DNA of 64,000 bases from the NCBI RefSeq assembly GCF_006546825.1, contig NZ_VICC01000003.1, forward strand, positions 28,138 to 92,137. The letters run 5' to 3'. The notes beneath the pieces were generated by a model. The model saw only the letters and a list, made by a program, of their open reading frames with translations. It did no database searches and was not told the DNA's origin. Each line of letters opens with the position of its first letter. Within the stretch, counting starts at the first letter, position 1. The translations under genes and the position numbers were made by a program. Positions 56,506 to 64,000 of the stretch are shown here, in pieces. This stretch comes from Actinomyces oris (GTDB lineage: Bacteria; Actinomycetota; Actinomycetes; Actinomycetales; Actinomycetaceae).

Positions 56506-58043
56506 TGCAGTACCTAGTGACCGATCACGAGGAGACCCGTCAGCAGGTACTGGCAGCGATGTCCGAGGCCGAGGGGCTTGGCGAGGTTCGTACTGTCGCC
56601 TCGCCTGAGAAGCTCAGAGAGCTTCTGGAGCCGGAGGTCACATCGTGCATTCTGGTCGATGAGGCGCTGGAGGGGCACATCGCTCTGCCCACTGTTCAAG
56701 AGCTCTCCCGCACCTATCCACTCATTCCCGTCGTTCTGCTGAGCCGGACTCGTACTTCCGAGAGCGTTGTGGCAGCGATGGACGCCGGAGCACGGACCGT
56801 GCTGGCGCTGCCCTTGTCCCTCGAGGAGATCTCCAACCGTCTGCTGCCGGTTCTGGCATGGTCGCGGGCAGTTCGCAGCGAGGCCTCGAGCCGGGAGGAG
56901 ATCACTGCACGTCGCCAGGGCACGATCACTGCCGTCGTCGGCGCCAAGGGCGGCGTGGGGACCTCAACCGTCGCGCTCATGGCTGCCGCTCAGCTGGCTC
57001 AGGGCGCTCGCACCTGCCTGGTGGATCTCGATGTCCGCGGTGGTGATCTCGCCGCCATGACCGGGATCTCGGTGCGACGTTCCATCACCGACCTGGCCGA
57101 CATCGCTGCGGAGGTCAGCGCCCGGGAGATCTCCGAGGTCATGTACCCCCTCCCCGGCGGGATCGCCCTCCTGCCCGCCCCGGAACAGGGCGAGACCGGC
57201 GAGATGCTGACGGAGTCGGCCACGCGTCAGATCCTCACCATGCTGCGCTACCAGTTCGACCACGTGGTCCTGGACTGCGGCAACCGGCTTGACGACATCC
57301 TGGCCATGGGGCTCGACTCCGCCGACCGGGCTCTCATCGTCACGACCCCCGACGCTCCGGCCCTGCGCTCGGTACGCAGGCTGAGCGACGCGCTCGACCG
57401 CCTCGATATCGCCCGTGGACGCCCCTTCGGCCTGGTCGTCAACCTGACCAGCCGGCAACGTGAGATCCAGCCGGCCACCGCAGCGAAGATGACAGGAGTG
57501 GCACTGGCCGCCAGCATTCCCGATCTGACGGCGCAGATCGAGATGGCCGTCAACTCCAACACTCTGCTGACATCGCGAGTGCCGGCTATGGCTAAAGCCG
57601 CGCAGTCCATCGCCGGCGCCATCACGGCCGGAACGGCGCCCGGCCCCGGCAGTGCTCCCGATCAGAGCGCGACGGCCGGCTCAACCAAGGCCGCGAGACG
57701 AGGCCGCAAACGCCGCCGCTCGCAACGGGGCCAGATCACGGTGGAGTTCCCGGTGGTCTTCGCATTGGCGACCGCCGCGATTCTGCTGTGCATCCAGGCA
57801 CTCAGCCTTGGAATCTCGTACATGTATGCCACCCATGCCGCCAATGAGGCTGCGCACGCCTACGCCATCGGGAAGAGCCCAGGCCAGGTGCAGCAGGAAG
57901 TCACCAGCCGCCTGCCCAGCAGCTACGCCGCACGTACCAAGGTGACACGTTCCGGCGCTGACAGGGTCACCGTCACGCTTCCGGTCCTCTCCGTCGTCGA
58001 TATGAATACCTCTGCAAGCGCCGGAATCGTCTGGGAGAAGTAA
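56505..58043 (+). CDS. fused CpaE/TadZ-like ATPase and TadE-like pseudopilin
   Basis: The 512-aa protein combines two Tad components. Residues 1-125 are a degenerate receiver-like domain, and 140-370 a ParA/MinD ATPase with deviant Walker A GAKGGVGTST (146-155). A Pro/Ala/Ser linker and a basic patch (RRGRKRRRSQRG, to 409) follow, and then a TadE-like domain with one membrane helix (about 414-437). The junction reads RG|QITVEF, so Gly409 is followed by Glu at +5, the prepilin-peptidase rule. Cleavage there would free the cytosolic ATPase from the pseudopilin. Normally these are separate genes. Confidence 0.92.
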   Translation: MQYLVTDHEETRQQVLAAMSEAEGLGEVRTVASPEKLRELLEPEVTSCILVDEALEGHIALPTVQELSRTYPLIPVVLLSRTRTSESVVAAMDAGARTVLALPLSLEEISNRLLPVLAWSRAVRSEASSREEITARRQGTITAVVGAKGGVGTSTVALMAAAQLAQGARTCLVDLDVRGGDLAAMTGISVRRSITDLADIAAEVSAREISEVMYPLPGGIALLPAPEQGETGEMLTESATRQILTMLRYQFDHVVLDCGNRLDDILAMGLDSADRALIVTTPDAPALRSVRRLSDALDRLDIARGRPFGLVVNLTSRQREIQPATAAKMTGVALAASIPDLTAQIEMAVNSNTLLTSRVPAMAKAAQSIAGAITAGTAPGPGSAPDQSATAGSTKAARRGRKRRRSQRGQITVEFPVVFALATAAILLCIQALSLGISYMYATHAANEAAHAYAIGKSPGQVQQEVTSRLPSSYAARTKVTRSGADRVTVTLPVLSVVDMNTSASAGIVWEK

Positions 58044-58459
58044 TGAGTACTACGACCACGGCTACAACCCTCCGCCCTGCCCGCCTCACCTCATCCCCGA
58101 AGCAGCTGATCAGGCGCCTGCGTCATGAGGAGCGAGGTGTCCTTGATATCGAGCTCATCGGCTTCGTGCCGATTCTGGTCCTGGTCACCATGTTCCTCGT
58201 TCAAGGCTTTCTCGCCGTCTCCACAGTGACCTCCGTCAGCGCCGCCACCCGAGACGGCGCACGCGCAGCCATGCTGGGCCGCTCCCCCGAGCAGGCCGCG
58301 CATGAGGCACTACCCGACTGGGTACGCCTGGAATCCGTGTCGGATGGTTGCGGTTCCGGGCACTGTGTCCAGGTCACCGCACGGGTGCCGATCGGTATCC
58401 CAGCCATCACCACTGAGCACCTCACCGTGACTCGTACGGCCTACTTCCCCGAGGGCTGA
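58043..58459 (+). CDS. TadE-like pseudopilin
   Basis: The 138-aa protein has a basic N-terminal leader, then ERG|VLDIEL with Glu at +5 after the predicted cut and one membrane helix (about 36-58). A small C-terminal domain with two Cys (CGSGHC) follows. It is probably a minor pseudopilin. It is coupled to the fusion gene by a TAATG overlap. Confidence 0.88.
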   Translation: MSTTTTATTLRPARLTSSPKQLIRRLRHEERGVLDIELIGFVPILVLVTMFLVQGFLAVSTVTSVSAATRDGARAAMLGRSPEQAAHEALPDWVRLESVSDGCGSGHCVQVTARVPIGIPAITTEHLTVTRTAYFPEG

Positions 58460-58460
58460 G

Positions 58461-59768
58461 ATGGCACTACGAGATCGAGTTGCCCAGCCCCAGGGAGGAA
58501 AACGCCAGAGCGCCGGCAGCAGAGAGGACCTGGTGGCGCTCTACCGGACCCGCCTGCTCAATGAGATCGACCTTGAAGAGGTTGCCGGACTGGAGCTGGC
58601 CCAGCAGCGCGCCCGCCTGGAGCGGGTACTCTCGCGACTTCTGTCCCTCGAGGGCCCCGTCATGTCTCCACGCGAGCGGGCCTGGCTCATCAAGCGTGTG
58701 ATCGACGATGCCGTTGGGTTGGGAGTGCTCGAGCCCCTCATCGCAGATCATTCCGTCACCGAGATCATGGTCAACGGCCCGGAGGACGTCTTCATCGAGC
58801 GATCCGGACGAATCGAGCGGGTGCCCACCCGCTTCACCTCCGAGGCCGAGCTGTACCAGCTCATTGACCGCATCGTCTCCTCGGTCAACCGCAGGGTGGA
58901 CGAGTCCAGTCCGATGGTCGACGCACGCTTGCCCGGAGGAGAACGTGTCAACGTCATCATCCCACCCTTGGCGCTCGACGGCCCCACCATCACTATCCGA
59001 CGGTTTCCTCAGCCCTTCCGCCTTCCGGATCTCGTCGCTCGCAACAGCCTGCCGCAGCAGGCCGCCGACCTCTTAGGCGCCCTGGTGGCCGCTCGGTTCA
59101 ATATTCTTGTCTCCGGCGGGACCGGTTCCGGCAAAACCACCTTCCTCAACGCGCTGTCCGGGATGATCTCCGATCGCGAGCGGATCATCACCATCGAGGA
59201 TGCGGCCGAGCTGTCCCTTCAGCAGCCCCACGTGGTCCGACTGGAGGCACGCCCGGCCAACACCGAGGGCACAGGACAGGTAACGATTCGCGATCTCGTG
59301 AAAAACTCACTGCGTATGCGCCCCGATCGCATCATTGTTGGCGAGGTCCGTGGCGGCGAAACGCTTGACATGCTCCAGGCAATGAACACCGGTCACGAGG
59401 GCTCGCTGACCACAGTGCACGCCAACTCCGCCACTGACGCGCTGAGTCGCCTGGAGACGTTGTCCTCCATGTCCGATGTCACGCTCCCGGTCGAGACCGT
59501 CAGAGATCAGATCAATGGCGCCATCGACGTCATTATCCAGTTGGAACGCGACTCCACCGGCACGAGGAGGGTCAGCACCATTGAGGCAGTGACCTCCCGA
59601 CACCGCGAGAATTACGCGACCTCACTTATGATGCGTTACGTTCACGCCGCCCAGCGCGATCAAGGACACTTCGAGTTCCACGGCATTTCACGGGCCATGG
59701 CGGACAGAATTCAACAGCACGGTCTGCAGCTCCCAGCAGGGCTCCTCGTGGGGGAGATGGCATCATGA
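58461..59768 (+). CDS. cpaF: CpaF/TadA-family pilus assembly ATPase
   Basis: The 435-aa secretion ATPase has Walker [11 protein letters not shown], the Asp box [10 protein letters not shown] and the His box [13 protein letters not shown]. It powers Flp pilus extension. A short basic N-terminal region precedes the domain. It starts one base after the tadE stop and overlaps tadB by four bases. Confidence 0.96.
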   Translation: MALRDRVAQPQGGKRQSAGSREDLVALYRTRLLNEIDLEEVAGLELAQQRARLERVLSRLLSLEGPVMSPRERAWLIKRVIDDAVGLGVLEPLIADHSVTEIMVNGPEDVFIERSGRIERVPTRFTSEAELYQLIDRIVSSVNRRVDESSPMVDARLPGGERVNVIIPPLALDGPTITIRRFPQPFRLPDLVARNSLPQQAADLLGALVAARFNILVSGGTGSGKTTFLNALSGMISDRERIITIEDAAELSLQQPHVVRLEARPANTEGTGQVTIRDLVKNSLRMRPDRIIVGEVRGGETLDMLQAMNTGHEGSLTTVHANSATDALSRLETLSSMSDVTLPVETVRDQINGAIDVIIQLERDSTGTRRVSTIEAVTSRHRENYATSLMMRYVHAAQRDQGHFEFHGISRAMADRIQQHGLQLPAGLLVGEMAS

Positions 59769-60691
59769 GCAATGTCCTTCTCATCTACATCAGTGGAGCC
59801 GCCACCCTCATCATTGGGAGTGCCGCACTCATCACCTTGTCCACCAATGCGGGGCGCACAGCCGAGCTCGCGCAGGGCGTCGGTGCCACAGACATCACTC
59901 AGCGAGGAAGCGCTGGAAGCGTTTTTCTCACCCTCCTTCGCAGACTCCCTTTCAGTAAGCCGCTACGCCGCCGGCTCTCCAGCGCCGGGTTGAACTGGGA
60001 TGTCGCAATCACGGAACTGGCTCTGACAGGGGCAACCGTTGGGATATTCTTCCTCTCGCGCCTTCTCGTCGGACAGATCGCAGGCGGAATTTTCGCCGTT
60101 CTCACACTATTTTTGTTCTTCCGATGGCTGCGCCGACGCAGGGACCAACGGGTGGAACGGTTCATTGCCCAGCTCCCTGAGGTATCCCGAATTCTTTCCA
60201 ACGGAACCTCGGCAGGCATGTCGGTTGAGCGCGCCCTGATCCTAGCTGCCCAGGAGATGTCCGAGCCAGCAGGCGTGGAACTCAAACGAACCACCTCACA
60301 GCTCGCACTCGGATGGTCATTGAACAGCGCTCTCACCGATCTCTCCGAGCGGATGCCCTCACGCGAACTCAACGTCCTTGTGCGCACTATCGTCATCCAG
60401 TCCACAGCCGGCGGTGCGCTCGCCAGCGCCCTGCACGACATCGCCCTCGCCCTCGAAGATCGCAAGCAGCTGCACCGCGAGGTTCGGACCGCCATTATTG
60501 GCTCAACCTTCAGTGCCTACTTGGTCCCCCTCATCGGTCTCACTGCCGTTGTGCTCATGAACATGATGAAGCCTGGCGTTCTGGATGACATGGCCTCATC
60601 ATTCGTTGGCCGCATCGTTCTTCTTGCAGCTCTCTTATGCTTCGGAATCGGCGCCCTACTCATGAGGCTCGTCTCCCGGGTGGAGGTTTAG
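59765..60691 (+). CDS. tadB: Tad pilus inner-membrane protein TadB
   Basis: The 308-aa protein has a T2SSF domain (about 140-270, with LPEVSRILSNGTSAGMS and LHREVRTAIIGS) flanked by several membrane helices. It forms the platform with TadC for the CpaF motor. ATGA overlap with cpaF. Confidence 0.93.
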   Translation: MSNVLLIYISGAATLIIGSAALITLSTNAGRTAELAQGVGATDITQRGSAGSVFLTLLRRLPFSKPLRRRLSSAGLNWDVAITELALTGATVGIFFLSRLLVGQIAGGIFAVLTLFLFFRWLRRRRDQRVERFIAQLPEVSRILSNGTSAGMSVERALILAAQEMSEPAGVELKRTTSQLALGWSLNSALTDLSERMPSRELNVLVRTIVIQSTAGGALASALHDIALALEDRKQLHREVRTAIIGSTFSAYLVPLIGLTAVVLMNMMKPGVLDDMASSFVGRIVLLAALLCFGIGALLMRLVSRVEV

Positions 60692-60692
60692 C

Positions 60693-61583
60693 GTGACAGC
60701 AATTGCATTCGGTATCACGACGACACTATTCGTGCTTCTTGGCGCCTACGGGATCCACCTCATCCGGGACGACGGAACCAATCAGTACGAAATTCACGAC
60801 GAAAGAGATCATGAATCGACAGGCAATGGCGGCTTTGTTCGGCTCATCGACGCCCTCGGAATCAGAACTCAGAAGCTCCTTCGTAAACTCTATGGCCCCG
60901 TACGTTTGAAGTCCCTCGACCGACGACTGAAGAACGCAGGCAACCCAGAAGGGCTCACACTCGACCTATTCATCCAAAGAGAAGCCGGCTTTATTTCACT
61001 GAGCATTCTCCTGTTAGTTATTTTTACCTTGTTAGGACATCCGATATACGGTCTTTTATTTGGTATAGTATTCTCAGGATGGATGTATCTTTGGTTGTTT
61101 CAGGCAGTTCAGAAGCGGCAGGCATCGATTGATCGCGACATCCCTGACTTCCTTGACGTTCTTGCTATTACGGTGCGTTCGGGCATGTCATTCCGTAGCT
61201 CACTCGAACGCGTATGCAGCCACTTCGATGGCCCCGTGGCAGAGGAGATGCAGAAGACGCTTCACGAAATGCGGCTCGGCGTTTCACGACGCGATGCGTT
61301 CACCGCAACCAAGGAGCGCTGTCGCTCCGATAACATCGATAATTTCGTGACGGCACTTCTCCAGTCCGAAGAGCTGGGAACCCCGATCGGCGACGCACTT
61401 GCCTCCATCGTCAAGGAGATCCGGCGAGAACGAGCGCAGCAGGTTCGCCGCGCTGCCGCCAAGGCACAGCCGAAGCTGGCGCTCGTCGCCACCACCACCA
61501 TGGTTCCAGGTGCCATGATTCTCATGCTCGGAGGGATGATATTCGCCAACTGGGAGACAATCACAAAACTGTTTGGCGGATAA
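60693..61583 (+). CDS. tadC: Tad pilus inner-membrane protein TadC
   Basis: The 296-aa protein has N-terminal and central membrane helices and a T2SSF domain with DIPDFLDVLAITVRSGMSF and RRERAQQVRRAAAKA. GTG 60693 lies one base after the tadB stop. It is noticeably less GC-rich than upstream genes. The next gene starts two bases after its stop. Confidence 0.93.
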   Translation: MTAIAFGITTTLFVLLGAYGIHLIRDDGTNQYEIHDERDHESTGNGGFVRLIDALGIRTQKLLRKLYGPVRLKSLDRRLKNAGNPEGLTLDLFIQREAGFISLSILLLVIFTLLGHPIYGLLFGIVFSGWMYLWLFQAVQKRQASIDRDIPDFLDVLAITVRSGMSFRSSLERVCSHFDGPVAEEMQKTLHEMRLGVSRRDAFTATKERCRSDNIDNFVTALLQSEELGTPIGDALASIVKEIRRERAQQVRRAAAKAQPKLALVATTTMVPGAMILMLGGMIFANWETITKLFGG

Positions 61584-61584
61584 C

Positions 61585-62817
61585 ATGCAAGCAATTAGCA
61601 TCAAAGACTCACTCCTACCTTCCAGCCCCATTCACCACCACGCGCTCTTCACTGCGGTTGGCTTATTATGTGACATACGGCTTGGACTCGTTCTGGCTTG
61701 CGAACTTGGGATCATCTCATCCAACACGAGCAGGGGCGCTGTGGCAGTCCCTTTGTTGGGACTCGTCATTAACTGGATAACTCTGCGAGCGTCTCGGAAA
61801 TACACGCACCTTATAGTCGGCAGCTGGATCTATTTATGTTCCGACCTGCTCATCACCTGCGTTGTTGCCACAACACTCCCTTACCTCTTCTCTGGCGGCC
61901 TCTCCCTGTCTCTTGCCTACATCATCACATCCTCCGTCCTCATTGGCCTCATGAGCCAAGCCTTCTGGGCGTCACTGTGGAGCGTCGGCGTCACTATGTC
62001 GCTCGCACTCCTTAAGCTTCACAATACGTCCCTTCCTACTGTTGTTGCAGCAGCCATGGTTGCAGGGATTATTTTTAGCGTCCTTGTTGGAAACCGATTA
62101 AACAACCAATTCGCAGAAGTCAGTCGACTCTCCGCCGAAGCAGCCTCCGCAAGGGCCGAGGAGCGAGCACTTGCCGAGCGACTCACTATCGCTCGGGACC
62201 TGCATGACTCGCTTGCGAAAAGCGTTCACGGCATTCGCATGCTTGCCGAAACCTTGAACAGCTCTCTCACCTCAGAGCACCACCCCGATGCCGAGCTCAG
62301 TCGCTTGATTTTTGAATCCGCAGATGAGGCAAGCAGAGAAGCACGACTCGTTCTTGACGGCCTGCGTTCCGGCGGCGACGATGACACCATCGGCGCACTC
62401 AAAGAGGAAGTCAACCGGTGGGGCGCGCGCACCGGCATCACGATCACTACAAGTAGAACTGAACCACAGCCTCCCTTGCCTTGCTCAACCGAGGCGATGT
62501 GGCAACTTCAGCGCATGGTGGGCGAGATACTTACTAACATTGAGAAACACGCTCAAGCCACGTCGGTCAATACCGATTTTTCTTATGATAGTACTCAATT
62601 TTATCTCAGTGTATACGATGACGGCATAGGCTTTGACGACAGAGCAGGTAACCTCAGCCGGGAAGGACACTACGGAATTACCGGCCTAAAAGAACGGGCC
62701 ACATCTCTCGGCGGACACATTTCCATTGAACCACACTCTGAATTCGGCGGCGGAACACGCATCTTTTTTCATGCCCCCATTGATTCGCTTGGCACTCACA
62801 AGGAGAAGAGCATATGA
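61585..62817 (+). CDS. sensor histidine kinase (NarL/LiaS-type)
   Basis: The 410-aa membrane kinase has about five or six helices (20-170), then a HisKA_3 dimerisation domain with the phospho-acceptor His207 in ARDLHDSLAKSVHG. An ATPase domain with NIEKHAQA and DDGIGFDD follows. There is no extracellular sensing domain of size, so it may sense the membrane itself. ATG 61585 follows the tadC stop. It pairs with the next gene, which it overlaps by four bases. Confidence 0.93.
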   Translation: MQAISIKDSLLPSSPIHHHALFTAVGLLCDIRLGLVLACELGIISSNTSRGAVAVPLLGLVINWITLRASRKYTHLIVGSWIYLCSDLLITCVVATTLPYLFSGGLSLSLAYIITSSVLIGLMSQAFWASLWSVGVTMSLALLKLHNTSLPTVVAAAMVAGIIFSVLVGNRLNNQFAEVSRLSAEAASARAEERALAERLTIARDLHDSLAKSVHGIRMLAETLNSSLTSEHHPDAELSRLIFESADEASREARLVLDGLRSGGDDDTIGALKEEVNRWGARTGITITTSRTEPQPPLPCSTEAMWQLQRMVGEILTNIEKHAQATSVNTDFSYDSTQFYLSVYDDGIGFDDRAGNLSREGHYGITGLKERATSLGGHISIEPHSEFGGGTRIFFHAPIDSLGTHKEKSI

Positions 62818-63446
62818 AGGTGATGGTCGTTGACGACAACGCCATCGTTCGACTCGGACTTCAATCAGTCCTCCAACGAATCGAGGCCGTGCACGAGGTC
62901 ATCGAGGCAGACAGCGCATTCTCCGCACTCGAGGCACATCATGCGCACTCTCCCGACATTATCCTACTGGACATCTCCATGCCCCCGGGACGCAGCGGAC
63001 TTGAGATCCTTCCCGAGCTCGTCAGCGACGCGTCAGTCATCATGCTCTCCTCGAATCGAGACCCCAGTAGCATCCGTGAGGCACTCGACGCCGGCGCCCG
63101 GGGCTATCTGGTCCATGGTCAACTGGGCATCAACGAGGTGGCAGGCGCCATCGAGACCTGCCGTAACGGCGGACTCGTTCTTGGTAGGGAAGCGGCAGAC
63201 GTGGTACTCAATCCGCACACTCCGGATTCCTCCAACAATCCTTTGCGAGAACAGGTTTCGGAGAGGGAGGCCGAGATCCTGGATCTCGCCGCAACCGGCA
63301 TGTCCAACACCCAGATCGCCCAGCAACTATTTTTGTCTGAGAGAACCGTCAAAAATTACCTCAACAGCGCCTACCCCAAGATCCAGGTCCACAGCCGCGC
63401 CGAGGCGATCGCCATCTGGCTGTCACCGCCACCCACCCACCAGTAG
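62814..63446 (+). CDS. NarL/LuxR-family response regulator
   Basis: The 210-aa regulator has a receiver domain (MVVDD acidic pocket, phospho-acceptor Asp53 in LLDISMPPG) and a C-terminal LuxR helix-turn-helix (REAEILDLAATGMSNTQIAQ, about 150-200). With the preceding kinase it likely controls the Tad locus or the Flp gene that follows. An SPPPTHQ tail ends it. Confidence 0.94.
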   Translation: MKVMVVDDNAIVRLGLQSVLQRIEAVHEVIEADSAFSALEAHHAHSPDIILLDISMPPGRSGLEILPELVSDASVIMLSSNRDPSSIREALDAGARGYLVHGQLGINEVAGAIETCRNGGLVLGREAADVVLNPHTPDSSNNPLREQVSEREAEILDLAATGMSNTQIAQQLFLSERTVKNYLNSAYPKIQVHSRAEAIAIWLSPPPTHQ

Positions 63447-63563
63447 GCCGCAGGACAGGGCGCCCGCCCCTACCCGGTGGGGCAGGTAGCCCCCTACCTT
63501 AGAGATCGTCACAAACATGAGGCGCCAGCACAACAACGACGCCAACCAACAATGGAGGTCATC

Positions 63564-63785
63564 ATGAACAACAACGCACTGCTTCGCCTGCAGGTCCGTC
63601 TCCAGCAGGCCTGGACCAACCTTCGCAATGGAGAGCACGGTCAGACAATGGTTGAGTACGCCGGCATCGGCCTTATTGTCGCAGCGATCATTGGCATCGT
63701 TATCGGCACAGTAGGAGGGTCCGCTGGAGAGATCGGTGAGGCCATTGTCGGGAAGATCGTGAAAGCCATCAGTAACCTCCACTGA
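63564..63785 (+). CDS. flp: Flp-family major pilin
   Basis: The 73-aa prepilin has a 27-residue basic leader, then HG|QTMVEYAGIGLIV, matching the Flp cleavage rule G|xxxxEY and a hydrophobic helix. ATG 63564 follows GGAGG by five bases, so it is preferred over the ATG at 63552. The pilin is at the distal end of the locus after the two-component pair, and a strong terminator follows. Confidence 0.92.
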   Translation: MNNNALLRLQVRLQQAWTNLRNGEHGQTMVEYAGIGLIVAAIIGIVIGTVGGSAGEIGEAIVGKIVKAISNLH

Positions 63786-63823
63786 AGATGACTTCACCTA
63801 TACCTCGGTCGGAGGGAATGAAT

Positions 63824-63857
63824 TTCCTCACCAGAGCTTCATTGCTCTGGTGAGGAA
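63824..63857 (+). terminator. terminator after flp
   Basis: A perfect 14-bp stem (63824-63837 with 63844-63857) with a 6-nt loop is followed by GTTCTTGCTTTG, a loose T-rich tail. Confidence 0.85.
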
Positions 63858-63884
63858 GTTCTTGCTTTGTATTAAGGAGTAGCT

Positions 63885-64000
63885 GTGTCTTGTGTGTTGT
63901 CTCGTTTGCCCGGTGTTTCTGGTCGGAGGGCGTCTCGTCGGTCTTTTGTGGCGCTCTCGGCTCTGGCGGGACTCGGGTTGCCGGTGCTGGCGGGCTGTGA
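63885..64000 (+). CDS. N-terminus of a predicted lipoprotein (runs off the window end)
   Basis: GTG 63885 follows AAGGAG by five bases. The first 38 residues form a signal peptide with an Arg-rich start and a lipobox ending LPVLAGC, with the lipidated Cys at 38. The rest lies outside the window. It may be a Tad-locus lipoprotein, but the function cannot be stated. Confidence 0.6.
   Translation, partial: MSCVLSRLPGVSGRRASRRSFVALSALAGLGLPVLAGC

Overview
The window looks like a chromosomal segment of a high-GC actinobacterium of the Actinomyces type (oral A. oris / A. naeslundii group). The reasons are the actinobacterial order glmM-coaA-glmS-acpS-nnr, zinc-type S14 and L36, an adenylate kinase with a short lid, an L17 with a long Ala/Lys/Glu tail, and a fimbrial tip-shaft-sortase operon whose shaft closely resembles Actinomyces FimA/FimP. 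No tRNA, rRNA, CRISPR array, transposase or integrase was seen.

Region 1 (1-16 kb) holds CoA and cell-wall precursor genes: nnr (partial), acpS, glmS, coaA and, further on, glmM. Accessory DNA separates coaA from glmM. It includes a 2.2 kb AT-rich islet (alpha/beta hydrolase plus XRE-AbrB regulator) flanked by an exact 72-bp duplication of the coaA 3' end, a ketopantoate-reductase-family gene, a DrrAB-type ABC exporter, a giant AfsR-like regulator and a two-gene unit of unknown function whose first gene is frameshifted.

Region 2 (15.6-24.5 kb) carries rpsI-rplM, truA, a ROK kinase, the pntAB transhydrogenase, an MgtC protein and a protein built almost entirely from twelve 46-residue TPR-like repeats. 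Region 3 (25-53 kb, all on the minus strand) is the ribosomal protein super-region in transcription order: rpsL-rpsG-fusA-tuf; then an inserted fimbrial operon (tip adhesin, shaft pilin, class C sortase); then rpsJ to rpsQ; rplN to rplO; secY-adk-map; and infA-rpmJ-rpsM-rpsK-rpoA-rplQ. rpsD is missing from its usual place.

Region 4 (53.5-64 kb, plus strand) is a Tad/Flp-type pilus locus: a DUF192 protein, prepilin peptidase, an unknown zinc-ribbon protein, CpaB, a fused CpaE-TadE protein, TadE, CpaF, TadB, TadC, a histidine kinase, a response regulator, the Flp pilin and the start of a lipoprotein gene. The fused CpaE-TadE carries a prepilin-peptidase-like G|xxxxE site exactly at the junction, which suggests a polyprotein that is cut into a cytoplasmic ATPase and a membrane pseudopilin. 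This is the most novel arrangement in the window. The window therefore pairs two surface-appendage systems, sortase-assembled fimbriae and Tad pili, on either side of the str operon.
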